Assembly: GCA_027493625.1 (NCBI GenBank)
Contig: JAOSKM010000001.1
Span: 2,256,657 to 2,320,656 of the forward strand
Origin: Planctomycetota bacterium
GTDB lineage: Bacteria > Planctomycetota > UBA8742 > UBA2392
Length of the DNA: 64,000 nucleotides
Direction of reading: 5' to 3'
Positions 40,350-48,450 of this stretch are shown piece by piece. Position 1 is the first letter of the stretch. Each line of letters opens with the position of its first letter. The notes beneath the pieces are model-generated. The model was not told the DNA's origin. It saw only the letters and a program-made list of their open reading frames with translations, and ran no database searches. A program made the position numbers and the translations under genes.

Positions 40350-41321
40350 GTGGACGTCGTCTACATCATCCTGCAGCTTGCTTTCGGCGTCGTGGGTTTG
40401 CACTTCGGCGCGGAGTGGCTGGTTTCCGGCTCGTCGCGCCTGGCGCTTTCGTTCGGCGTCAAGCCGCTGATCATCGGCCTGACACTGGTCGCCTTCGGCA
40501 CCAGCGCGCCCGAGCTGACGGTCAGCATGGCCGGCGCGCTGCAGGGCGCCGCCGACATCTCGGTGGGCAACGTGGTGGGCAGCAACATCGCCAACATCGG
40601 GCTGGTGCTGGGGCTGGCGGCGCTGATCAAGCCGATCAACATCGACCCCGAAGTGTTCAAGCGCGACCTGCCGGCCATGCTGTTCGTCGCGCTGCTGATC
40701 GCCGTGCTGCCGTTCATCGGCGGCCCGGTGGCGGTCGGCGACGGCGCGGGCTTTCAGCTGGAGCGCTGGAAGGGCGTGATCCTGCTGGCGGTGCTGGCCT
40801 TCATCATCTTCCTCATGTTCAGAGGCGCCCGCGGCGGCGCGGAGCCCAGCGGGGCGCATTCCGGCCGCAAACGCGCCATGCTTGTCGCGCTGACGGTGCT
40901 TGGCCTGGGCGCCCTGGTGTCCGGCGGCAAGCTGTTCGTCGACGGCGCAGTTGAGGCCGCGCAGATGCTGGGCATCCCGGAGCTGGTGATCGGCCTGACC
41001 ATCGTGGCGGTGGGCACCAGCCTGCCCGAGCTGGCAACCAGCGTGGTGGCGATCATCCGCGGAGAGACTGCAATCAGCCTGGGCAACGTGGTGGGCAGCA
41101 ACATCTTCAACGTGTGCTGCGTGCTTGGCGTGGTGACGCTGATCAGCCCGCTGGTGATCGACGCCCGGGTGATGAAGCTGGACATGATCGTGATGCTGGC
41201 GTTTTCCGGCGGCGTCACGGCGCTGGCCTGGCACGGCAAGCGGCTCGGGCGCGGCAAGGGCGCCGTACTGCTGGGCGCCTACGCGCTGTACGTCACCAAC
41301 CTGGTGGTGGGCTGGGTGTGA
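40350..41321 (+). CDS. CaCA family sodium/calcium exchanger
   Basis: The 323-residue membrane protein (GTG start, AGGAG upstream) contains two alpha-repeats, the hallmark of cation/Ca2+ exchangers. Repeat 1 has TLVAFGTSAPELTVS (~50-64) with GNVVGSNIANIGLVLG. Repeat 2 has TIVAVGTSLPELATS (~217-231) with GNVVGSNIFNVCCVLG. The Glu in each PEL/PELA motif is the ion-binding residue. Ten to eleven helices fit the YrbG type. It probably exports Ca2+ in exchange for Na+ or H+. Confidence 0.94.
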   Translation: MDVVYIILQLAFGVVGLHFGAEWLVSGSSRLALSFGVKPLIIGLTLVAFGTSAPELTVSMAGALQGAADISVGNVVGSNIANIGLVLGLAALIKPINIDPEVFKRDLPAMLFVALLIAVLPFIGGPVAVGDGAGFQLERWKGVILLAVLAFIIFLMFRGARGGAEPSGAHSGRKRAMLVALTVLGLGALVSGGKLFVDGAVEAAQMLGIPELVIGLTIVAVGTSLPELATSVVAIIRGETAISLGNVVGSNIFNVCCVLGVVTLISPLVIDARVMKLDMIVMLAFSGGVTALAWHGKRLGRGKGAVLLGAYALYVTNLVVGWV

Positions 41322-41325
41322 TCGA

Positions 41326-41470
41326 TTTCGGATTTCGGATTTTCGATTTTGGATTGGTCCGGCCGACAGCCGGCTTTCCCGACACTGCCGGCAGGTAGGA
41401 GAACATCCGAAAAGCGCCGATGACCGCCCACCGCAATCCAAAATCTAAAGTCTAGAATCCAAAATCCCAC
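41326..41470. repeat. ATTTCGG/ATCCAAAATC word inverted repeat
   Basis: ATTTCGGATTTCGGATTTTC-type words (41326-41355) are complemented by CAATCCAAAATCTAAAGTC and GAATCCAAAATCC (about 41434-41470). Between them a further small palindrome (GCCGACAGCCGGC) occurs. It sits between the exchanger and the next gene. Confidence 0.78.
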
Positions 41471-41526
41471 GTAACGCTGCCTTCCTTTACCCCGTACCCT
41501 GTGCGGTGCGTTACCCGGAGAAACCG

Positions 41527-42945
41527 ATGAAAGGTTCCACCCTGCTTGCGGGACTGCTGGCTCTGCTGATTGCCTGCGGCATCTCATTTGGCGCCGGCTA
41601 CTACGTGGCCAAGGAACAGGCCGCGGCGCCGGCTTCGCGGCCGGTTTCCGTCGCGGACGCCAGCCTTGACGAAAAGCCCGCTCCCGAGGTCAAGCCACTC
41701 GAGACCCCGGCCCGGGAGACATCCGGCGTCACGCCGCCGGCGCCCGAGCTGCCTCCCGCGACGACCGAGAAAGTGCCCCCGAAGGCCACCACGGAGACGG
41801 GTGAAACTCCGGCGAAGTACCAGCCGAAGGTCGAGGCTGAGCAGAACACGCAGCCCGGCCAGGCCAAACCCGCGGTGCCCAAAGAGCTGGAGGACGAGCT
41901 CAAGGAACTCAAGGACAAGCTCAAGGACCTGAAGCTCGACGAGGTTGAAGACTTCGAGAGCATCTTCAACGGCCCCAAGGTGGACTTTTCCGCCACGATC
42001 TCCGGCCAGGTGGTAGACAGCGCCGGCGTGCCGGTGGCGGGCGCGCGTGTGCATGCCAGCTTCAGCGAGAACTACTCGTCCGACGGCGAGGGCCGCCGCA
42101 TCGCCTTCGTGCGTTCCAGTGACGAGGGCGAAAGCGGCGAGCCGATCGCGACCACCGACGGCGCGGGCTTCTTCATGGCCGCGATCAACCGCAAGGTGTC
42201 GGAAAAGGCCAGCCTGCAGGTCAGCCTGACCGCAAACGCCGACGGCTACGCCGAGAGCAAGAAGGACAGCTTCAGCCTCAAGAACGGCGATGCCCGTGAA
42301 AACATCAAGCTTACCCTGCGCGGCGCGGGCTCGGTTTCCGGCCGTGTGGTTGACGCCAACGGCATGGGCGTGGCGGGCGTAACCGTCAGCCTGAACACAG
42401 CCGGCGGCGACTTCATGGGCGGCGACAACATCGAGATCGACTTCGGCGGCCGCGGCGGCAAGCACACCGCCACCACCGATGGCGCGGGCGAGTTTTTGAT
42501 CTCGGGCGTGCCTGAGGGGCGCTACAAGTTCCGGCTCAAGGGCGCGGGCTACCGCCAGGTCAGCGGCCCGACCGAGATCGACGTGAAGTCGGGCGAAAGC
42601 GCCCGCGCGCCGGCCGATTTCCAGGTGGCGATCACCGCCAGCATGGCCGTGAAGTTCACCGATGCCGCGGGCAGCCCCGTGCAGGGCTGGGTCTCGGTCA
42701 AGCTTATCGGCGAGGGTGGCAAGGTCGCCAGGCGCATGAACGGGCCGATCGGCAAAGACGGCCTGTTCGAGCAGAACGACCCGCCGGCCGGCAGCTATGA
42801 GGTTGAGTTCCAGGTCTGGGGGTACAAGAAGCAGACCGTGCGGGCGAATTTCACGGAAGGCCAGCGTTACGACTTCGGCGCGATCACGCTCGAGCCCGAC
42901 GAATCAGGCGGCGGCAGCATCATCCTGCCCGGCGAAGACGAGTAG
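41527..42945 (+). CDS. Exported protein with CarboxypepD_reg-like domains
   Basis: Start at the ATG at 41527 (GGAGAAA before it). A single hydrophobic segment (residues 4-27, LLAGLLALLIACGISFGAGY) is likely an anchor or signal. A Pro/Glu/Lys-rich linker leads to a charged coiled-coil-like stretch (KELEDELKELKDKLKDLK). From ~155 there are two or three carboxypeptidase regulatory-like repeats (ATISGQVVDSAGVPVAGARV, GSVSGRVVDANGMGVAGVTV, GEFLISGVPEGRYKFRLKG). Such beta-sandwich domains are structural and not catalytic. The protein probably works at the cell surface. It shares the domain type with the gene at the right edge. Confidence 0.85.
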   Translation: MKGSTLLAGLLALLIACGISFGAGYYVAKEQAAAPASRPVSVADASLDEKPAPEVKPLETPARETSGVTPPAPELPPATTEKVPPKATTETGETPAKYQPKVEAEQNTQPGQAKPAVPKELEDELKELKDKLKDLKLDEVEDFESIFNGPKVDFSATISGQVVDSAGVPVAGARVHASFSENYSSDGEGRRIAFVRSSDEGESGEPIATTDGAGFFMAAINRKVSEKASLQVSLTANADGYAESKKDSFSLKNGDARENIKLTLRGAGSVSGRVVDANGMGVAGVTVSLNTAGGDFMGGDNIEIDFGGRGGKHTATTDGAGEFLISGVPEGRYKFRLKGAGYRQVSGPTEIDVKSGESARAPADFQVAITASMAVKFTDAAGSPVQGWVSVKLIGEGGKVARRMNGPIGKDGLFEQNDPPAGSYEVEFQVWGYKKQTVRANFTEGQRYDFGAITLEPDESGGGSIILPGEDE

Positions 42946-42960
42946 CCACCAGCGCGGAAA

Positions 42961-42993
42961 GGGACAGTCACCTGTGGTGACTGTCCCTTTTTT
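42961..42993 (+). terminator. Intrinsic terminator, GGGACAGTCACC hairpin
   Basis: A perfect 12-bp stem GGGACAGTCACC / GGTGACTGTCCC with loop TGT is followed by TTTTTT. It lies right after the preceding gene. Confidence 0.88.
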
Positions 42994-43048
42994 ATGGAAC
43001 CCGCGCACCGCCAAGTGCGTCATAATCGCACCCCAACCGGAGGAAGCG

Positions 43049-44341
43049 ATGACCATTCGACGCCTGATACCGTTTGCCGCCGTCCTGCTGCTGGGCGTGG
43101 CCGCGCAATTTGCCGTGCAGGCCCAGGACGAAGTCAACGAAGACCCCAGCGAGCGCAAGAGCCCCGCGCGCCGCGGCGGCGCTGAACAGTCCGACGAAGC
43201 CAGGCGCGACCAGCCCAGCCTGCCCGCCTTGAAGGTCTACGAGTGGGGCGTGGCCACCATGAACTGGGACGGCAGCGACGAAGGCCCTGACGACGTACCC
43301 GCCTTCTACTATGACGCGAGCGAAGTGCCCCTCGAGGCCGAGCCCGCGGAGCAGCCGGCGCCAGTCCCCGCGCCTCAGCCCAAGCCGCCGCGGCCGCCGG
43401 TCAAGATCCGCAAGCCGGTGCTGTACTTCGCGTGCGACCGCGACGTGGTGTTCGACCTCGATGTGCGCTTCACCAGCGGCAAGATGACCTGGATGTACCC
43501 CAAGCCCAACCGCCTCACCGATGCCGCCACGGCACAGTGGGACAATATTCAGCTGTACGCCGACGGCCTGCCGCGCGACAAGTTCGCGCCGCCCGAGTTG
43601 CACGAGGTGGACGCCAACCACTGGGCGGGTTACAGCCGCGACGGCAGCACCGGTAGCATCGTGGTGAACGGCGAACACGAGCGCTTTCTTTTCTACGAGG
43701 GCGCGCGCAACGGCCTGCCCGATGCCGACATCTTCATCAATGCCGAGGGTCACCCGGTGGTCCACAACCACACCGCCCACGAGCTGCTTGACCTGCGCGT
43801 GCACGTGGCCGTCGGCGCCGAGGTCTACACCTGCCACGTCGCCAGGGTGCCGGCCGCCAGCGGCGACCAGCCCGGCGAGGTGGTGCTGACGGGCGACGCC
43901 ATGGTGCGCGCCGACAGCTTCCTGCCCGCGGGCAGCCTCACGGAGGAAACCCGGCGCGCGGGCCTGACCGAGGTCCAGGCCAAGGTGTTCGAGCGCTGCT
44001 GGCAGGCCGACATGGCGAAAGTCGGCAGCATGTCGTGGCGCCGCACCCAGAAGGCGCTGGATGAGCTGATGGAACTGAAGCTGACCCTGCCCGCCGGCAT
44101 GGGCAGCGAGGTCAAGCGCGTAGGTTACGTGCTGGTCAACAACATCGACTTGACACGTCAAGCCGAGATGGAAGACCTGGTGCGCAAGGCCGCCGAGGGC
44201 GACGCCGACGCGGAAGGCAAGCTGATGGCCGCCGGTACCGCCGGGGCGGGCGCCCTGCGCCGCGCCATGAACAGCAAAGACATCGGCCTGAAGCAGCGAC
44301 TGAAGCTGGCCAAGCTGCTCGGAGAAATGAGCGCCTCGTAG
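43049..44341 (+). CDS. Secreted protein of unknown function
   Basis: From the ATG at 43049 (GGAGGAAGCG before it) the 430-residue product has a signal peptide (LIPFAAVLLLGVAAQFAVQA). A charged region and a Pro-rich linker (EQPAPVPAPQPKPPRPP) follow. The mature part has WMYPKPNRLTDAATAQWDNI, NHWAGYSRDGSTGSIVVNGE and LLDLRVHVAVGAEVYTCHVA. I see no known catalytic motif. The C-terminal 100 residues look helical (a regulatory or cap domain is possible). The terminator upstream makes it a separate transcript. Confidence 0.78.
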   Translation: MTIRRLIPFAAVLLLGVAAQFAVQAQDEVNEDPSERKSPARRGGAEQSDEARRDQPSLPALKVYEWGVATMNWDGSDEGPDDVPAFYYDASEVPLEAEPAEQPAPVPAPQPKPPRPPVKIRKPVLYFACDRDVVFDLDVRFTSGKMTWMYPKPNRLTDAATAQWDNIQLYADGLPRDKFAPPELHEVDANHWAGYSRDGSTGSIVVNGEHERFLFYEGARNGLPDADIFINAEGHPVVHNHTAHELLDLRVHVAVGAEVYTCHVARVPAASGDQPGEVVLTGDAMVRADSFLPAGSLTEETRRAGLTEVQAKVFERCWQADMAKVGSMSWRRTQKALDELMELKLTLPAGMGSEVKRVGYVLVNNIDLTRQAEMEDLVRKAAEGDADAEGKLMAAGTAGAGALRRAMNSKDIGLKQRLKLAKLLGEMSAS

Positions 44342-44357
44342 CGCGAAGCTGACAGCA

Positions 44358-44391
44358 GAAAGGGCCCGGACAATCCGTCCGGGCCTTTTGA
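44358..44391 (+). terminator. Intrinsic terminator
   Basis: GGCCCGGAC / GTCCGGGCC with loop AATCC, flanked by AAAG and CTTTTG, follows the secreted-protein gene. Confidence 0.78.
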
Positions 44392-44397
44392 ATTTAA

Positions 44398-44640
44398 CGC
44401 GAAGAAGCGAAGGGGGCGAAGCGCGCGAAGTCATCGCGGGGCGCTCAACCAGAAACCGCGTCCTGTTGATTCCTGTACATCTTGACAACTGCAAATGCAG
44501 GGAACCACGAAGGAACACCAAGCACCACGAAGGACTGCCAACCGGAAGTGACGACTTCGTGGCTCTTCGTGGCCCTTCGTGGATAACAGCCTTTCGCAGT
44601 TGCCAATTGCAAAGGCCGCCATGGGCGGCCTTTGTGTACT
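44398..44640. repeat. Word hairpins (ACGAAG, CCACGAAGGA) between convergent genes
   Basis: The spacer 44342-44658 has no gene. It holds GCGAAG words near 44400, then a hairpin with CCACGAAGGAACACCAAGCA (about 44504-44536) and its complement TTCGTGGCTCTTCGTGGCCC (about 44555-44583). A compact AAAGGCCGCC/GGCGGCCTTT stem (44611-44633) follows, which could terminate thyX on the minus strand. Confidence 0.78.
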
Positions 44641-44658
44641 TTGCGGCTTCGCGCTGCA

Positions 44659-45601
44659 TCACACCTTGCGGTGGGTGGTGCGGGTGCGTTCGCTGCCGTC
44701 GGGCAGCTTGACGATCTCGTAGTCGCCGAACAGGTTGGGCGCTTCCTTCTTCAGCAACCGCGCGACGTCACAGGCCAGGGCCCTGATCTCGGCCTCGGCG
44801 TGGATGTCGCCCCCGCAGCTCGATGAAGTGCCGCCACGATCGCGCGTTGCCCGTCACGAAAATCTTCGTCTCCGTCGCGTTCGGCAGCACCGAACGCGCG
44901 GCCTCGCGGGCCGATTTGCGACGGCCGCGGATGGTCTTCTTCTTGAAGTATCTGGCCACGCCCTCGTTCTTACCCACCAGCGCGCGCCAGTCGTCGATGC
45001 TGAGCTTGTCGTGGCCTTCAACAGCCTCACCGAAGGTGAACTTTCCGTTTTCACCCTCGGTGAGCTGTTCTTCCCGCAATGCGAAATCCACCAGGCCCTC
45101 GGGCGTGGCGTATTTCTCGGCGAGTTTCTCGGTCAGTTCCGCGTAGACCTTCAGCGTTGCGTCGCAGTGGTCCATCAGCAGTTTCTCAAGCTCGGCGTCG
45201 CCCTGCACCGCAGGCGGAATCACGAACTGGGCTTCGGTCTCGTCAACGTAGCGCTGGCTGAGCTGGCTGTATGCAAAGCCCGCGCGGTGGCGCACCAGCT
45301 CGTGGGTCAGGCTGCGGCTCACGCCCGTCAGCAGCAGGCTGAACACCGCGTGCTCCAGCACGCTGCCGTGGCCCACCTGCATGATGTGCCCCAGGTAGCT
45401 GGCGTTGTCCTTGCGGCCTTGCTTGTCGCCGAAGCTCATGTAGCAGATGCGCCCCGCCAGCTCGGGGATGCGCTGGGCGGCGTTGTCTGTGTCGGTCAGC
45501 CAGGTATCGGCTTCGTTTTCCAGGAAGCGCTGCACCTCGGCCTCAGGCATGACCTGCTTGCCGACCAGGTAGATGTTCGCGCGATTGAAGTACTTTTGCA
45601 T
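44659..45601 (-). CDS. thyX: FAD-dependent thymidylate synthase ThyX, one apparent frameshift
   Basis: ThyX makes dTMP from dUMP using FAD and methylene-THF. The signature RHRAGFAYSQLSQRY (ThyX motif RHRxxSxNxxSxRY, with changes) is present, with HGSVLEHAVFS and WRHFIELRG. Near 44816 the minus strand reads CTGCGGGGGCGACATC, and one G too many breaks the frame after the RG. Without it the protein continues DIHAEAEIRALA...LPDGSERTRTTHRKV to the TGA at 44659, about 313 residues from the ATG at 45601. A GTG at 45616 could be the start instead. It depends on folate, as does the folD gene in this window. Confidence 0.9.
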
Positions 45602-45661
45602 GGCGGGACGATACACGCCAAAGCCCGCAGAGCAGCACTGTGGATAGGTGTCGGAAAAGCG

Positions 45662-45743
45662 CGCTGTTGGCTTCTAGCTGTTAGCTACTGGCTGTTGGCT
45701 TTTAACTGTTAGCCAATAGCCAACAGCCGATAGCTAGCAGCTA
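45662..45743. repeat. GCTGTTGGCT/GTTAGC word hairpin
   Basis: Words such as GCTGTTGGCT, GTTAGC and TAGCTACTGG run rightwards, then reverse as AGCCAATAGCCAACAG and GATAGCTAGCAG. It lies between the thyX start and the end of the next minus-strand gene, touching that gene's stop codon. Confidence 0.8.
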
Positions 45744-46232
45744 CATCAACATCGGGTCCACGTCGTCGTGCTCGGGTGCCAGGCCGGTGTCGTCGGCGGG
45801 CGCGAGTTCGGCGCCCTCTTCGGGGCCCTCCGGGATGGTGAAGTCGCGGGTGGCTTTTTCCACCTCGTCGAACTTGTCCAGCGCGGGCTTGGTTTTGGCG
45901 GCGTCGTTGGGGTTCATGGCCTCGAAGAAGCGCACCTGCGCCGCGAAGTCCTGGGCCGCGCGGGCGACTTCACCGACGGCCGTGCCGATGCGCCCGCGAA
46001 CGTGGCGGATGTCGCCGGCCTCGAGTGTGCGGTCTTTCTCCAGGCCGCCGTCCAGCTTCTTGAGTGCCGCCAGCGAGCCCTCGAGCTCAGAGGCGATCTG
46101 CATGAAGTCGGCGGCGAGGCTGTCGCCGTCCGCGGGCTCGGAGCCCGTGGCGAACGGCTCGGTGATGGACGCGCAAAGCCTGGCGGCCTCAACGCGCTTC
46201 TCCAGGAACAGAAGCGTAAGTTCAGCAGACAT
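45741..46232 (-). CDS. Small acidic protein of unknown function
   Basis: A 163-residue, mostly helical protein (ELTLLFLEKRVEAARLCASI; SELEGSLAALKKLDGG; VRGRIGTAVGEVARAAQDFA) with an acidic, likely disordered tail (PEEGAELAPADDTGLAPEHD). No signal or membrane segment. Heptad-like spacing suggests a helical bundle. No family recognised. It is divergent from the small gene at 46362. Confidence 0.65.
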   Translation of the reverse strand: MSAELTLLFLEKRVEAARLCASITEPFATGSEPADGDSLAADFMQIASELEGSLAALKKLDGGLEKDRTLEAGDIRHVRGRIGTAVGEVARAAQDFAAQVRFFEAMNPNDAAKTKPALDKFDEVEKATRDFTIPEGPEEGAELAPADDTGLAPEHDDVDPMLM

Positions 46233-46361
46233 GCGGTCCCCGTTTTCGTCTGGTGCTGCCGCATGATAACCAAGGTCGCGCGATTGCTGAACCCTGTTTG
46301 GCCTGTGGAGAAAATTTGGCTAACCGGCCCGCCATGTGGGACAATCTGGGCGGAGGTTCTT

Positions 46362-46697
46362 ATGCCCTACGTGTTCTATGACCTGCCGGCGGATTCATCC
46401 GAGCTGGAGACCTTCAACGGCTACCAGGTCAGCCGCATCGTGACCCGTGCCGAGGGCGGGCCCGTAGCGCCGGCCGTTGACCCGTTCGAGCCCGCCCCCG
46501 AGCTGGTGCTGGAAGGCCCGCGCCGCCCGTGGTTCGAGCCCGTGCTGTCCCACGCGCCGGCCAAGATGGGCATGGCCCGCCGTGTGCCGACCCGCGCCTG
46601 GTGCATGCGCGGCTTCATGACGCCCCGCGCTGTGGCCAGCTACCTGTCCGTTCCCTCCCTGTGCTTCACACTGGTCTGGCTGATCGGCCGCCTGTGA
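46362..46697 (+). CDS. Small tail-anchored protein of unknown function
   Basis: 111 residues, with YVFYDLPADSSELETFNGYQ at the N-terminus and a hydrophobic C-terminal segment (SVPSLCFTLVWLIGRL) that could be a tail anchor. The stop overlaps the start of the next gene (TGATG at 46695-46699), which points to translational coupling. Confidence 0.65.
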   Translation: MPYVFYDLPADSSELETFNGYQVSRIVTRAEGGPVAPAVDPFEPAPELVLEGPRRPWFEPVLSHAPAKMGMARRVPTRAWCMRGFMTPRAVASYLSVPSLCFTLVWLIGRL

Positions 46698-47326
46698 TGC
46701 AGTCAGACGACCGACGAATCGACCGACTGATCGCACGTCTCGAGTCTCGACTGGCTAGCTGGGACAAACTCGTATCTGACTTGCTCCCACGCAACGATCC
46801 TCTCTACGTGCCGACACGGGCCGATGTGAAGTACGCCGAGAAGCGGCTGGAAGCCAAGCGCGTGCGCAATCCGCACCGCCAAGTCGTCGCGATGCTCGCG
46901 CCCGTTTGCGACGCGTACTTGAGCGGAGACGCTGGTGCACGCAGGACGGTCTTCGAATGTGTGCATGCCCCCGGTCGGCAGCAAGTGTTAAGATTCTTGT
47001 CGAGTTACCCAAACTTTGCGGCACAAGAGTTGGCGGGAAAGTCACGCCCTGGTTCCCTACTCTGGCTTCGGCGCGGCCTGGCTGGCGCGGCGATCGAGAA
47101 CTTCGCGATCGATTGTCGCGATACACTTATGTCGCTCCTGAACCTTTACCGCGCCGGCCGCGATGCGGGGATAGATGTACGCGCGGGGTTTGAAGCCGCA
47201 GCCGAACTTGACATCGGTGAAGAACCAAAGGGCGCTATGACCGGATGGACCGTGCGTGGCGTGTTGAGCGGGTTTTACGAACACTACGGGCACAATGTTG
47301 ACGCACACCTTGACTTCAGGCGCTAG
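46697..47326 (+). CDS. Protein of unknown function, coupled to the upstream small gene
   Basis: The start overlaps the previous stop by one base. The 209-residue product begins with a charged helix (RRIDRLIARLESRLASWDKL), then NPHRQVVAMLAPVCDAY and a Phe/Arg-rich middle (GRQQVLRFLSSYPNFAAQEL). It has no signal or membrane helix. Its third-position GC is visibly lower than that of its neighbours (for example CTTCGTATC-like codons), so it may be a recent arrival. No family recognised. Confidence 0.65.
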   Translation: MQSDDRRIDRLIARLESRLASWDKLVSDLLPRNDPLYVPTRADVKYAEKRLEAKRVRNPHRQVVAMLAPVCDAYLSGDAGARRTVFECVHAPGRQQVLRFLSSYPNFAAQELAGKSRPGSLLWLRRGLAGAAIENFAIDCRDTLMSLLNLYRAGRDAGIDVRAGFEAAAELDIGEEPKGAMTGWTVRGVLSGFYEHYGHNVDAHLDFRR

Positions 47327-47348
47327 CCTGGGCAGCTATCGTGTGCGC

Positions 47349-48437
47349 ATGTCGGCGGAATTCAGTCTCAATCGACGCTTGAACCTGGACGTGCCCCACG
47401 TTCATCTCGGCGAGTACCCCACGCCCGTGGAGCACCTGCCGGCCCTGGGCGACGTTTGGCTCAAGCGCGAGGACCTGTCCTCGCCGCTCTATGGCGGCAA
47501 CAAGATCCGCACGCTCGAAACCCTGTTCGCCGACGCGCAGTCACGCGGATTCCGGCGGGTCTGGACACTCGGCGCCTACGGAAGCAACCAGGCCGTCGCC
47601 TGCATCCTGCACGCCAGGCGCGTAGGCCTGCAGCCCGGCGCCGTGCTGTTCCCCCAGCGCGCCACGCCCACGGCCGCGGAAAACCTGCGCGTCATCCTGG
47701 GTGAGTGCGACGAGTTGGTCGCCCTGCGCAGCCTGCTGACGTTTCCGTGGCACTGGCTGAAGCTGAAACGCTCGCGCCAAATCTACCTGGTGCCGCCCGG
47801 CGGCGCGGTGCCGCTGGGTGCGCTCGGCCACGTGGGCGCGGCACTGGAACTGGCCGAGCAAGTCACCGCCGGCGCCATGCCCGCGCCGCGCCACATCGTG
47901 CTGGCGATCGGCAGCACCTGCACCACGGCCGGCCTGCTGGTCGGTCTGCCGCTCGCGCGCCAACTTGGCCTGTGGCCCGGCGAGCTGCCGCAGGTGCACG
48001 CCGTGCGCGTGACGCCCTGGCCCGTGACCGCGCGCTTTCAAGTGCTAAGGCTGGCGCGGGCCACGGCGCGCTACCTGGCGCAGCTGGGCGGGCCGGTGGT
48101 GAAGCCGGATCCCGGCCTGCTGGTGCTGAACACCCGCCACTTCGGCTGGGGTTACGCGCGCATCACCGAGGGCGGGCTCGCGGCCGCGAAACACTTCGCC
48201 GAGCTGATGGCGCCGCCCTTGGACACCACCTACGCGGCAAAATCGGGCGCGGCGCTGCTGGAGATGAGGGGTCTGGCCCCATTTTCGCAGAAAACGGGGT
48301 CTGACCCCCTTCCCGGCCCGGTGCTGTTCTGGTGCACCAAATCCAGTGCGCCGCTTCCTGCCGTCGACCAGGCAAAGCTCGCGGCCGCGCCGGCGTACAT
48401 CCGGCGCTGGTTGAAGCGCGCGGACGGGCAATGTTGA
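47349..48437 (+). CDS. PLP-dependent D-cysteine desulfhydrase / ACC deaminase-like protein, in-frame palindrome
   Basis: The 362-residue protein has the fold-type II PLP pattern. The Schiff-base lysine is in LYGGNKIRTLE (Lys52), followed by GAYGSNQAVA (cofactor binding) and GSTCTTAGLLVGL (phosphate loop, ~200). These place it with D-cysteine desulfhydrases and ACC deaminases; the substrate is not certain. Residues ~305-321 (EMRGLAPFSQKTGSDPLP) are encoded by a palindrome at 48267-48310 and look foreign to the fold. Start chosen at the ATG at 47349. It is convergent with the NFACT gene. Confidence 0.88.
   Translation: MSAEFSLNRRLNLDVPHVHLGEYPTPVEHLPALGDVWLKREDLSSPLYGGNKIRTLETLFADAQSRGFRRVWTLGAYGSNQAVACILHARRVGLQPGAVLFPQRATPTAAENLRVILGECDELVALRSLLTFPWHWLKLKRSRQIYLVPPGGAVPLGALGHVGAALELAEQVTAGAMPAPRHIVLAIGSTCTTAGLLVGLPLARQLGLWPGELPQVHAVRVTPWPVTARFQVLRLARATARYLAQLGGPVVKPDPGLLVLNTRHFGWGYARITEGGLAAAKHFAELMAPPLDTTYAAKSGAALLEMRGLAPFSQKTGSDPLPGPVLFWCTKSSAPLPAVDQAKLAAAPAYIRRWLKRADGQC
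48267..48310. repeat. In-frame palindrome inside the desulfhydrase-like gene
   Basis: AGGGGTCTGGCCCCATTTTC and GAAAACGGGGTCTGACCCCC pair at most positions around a short loop. GGGGTC...GACCCC is the shared signature with the palindrome in the MFS gene. The insert keeps the frame open. Confidence 0.87.
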
Positions 48438-48450
48438 AGCAACACCGCGG

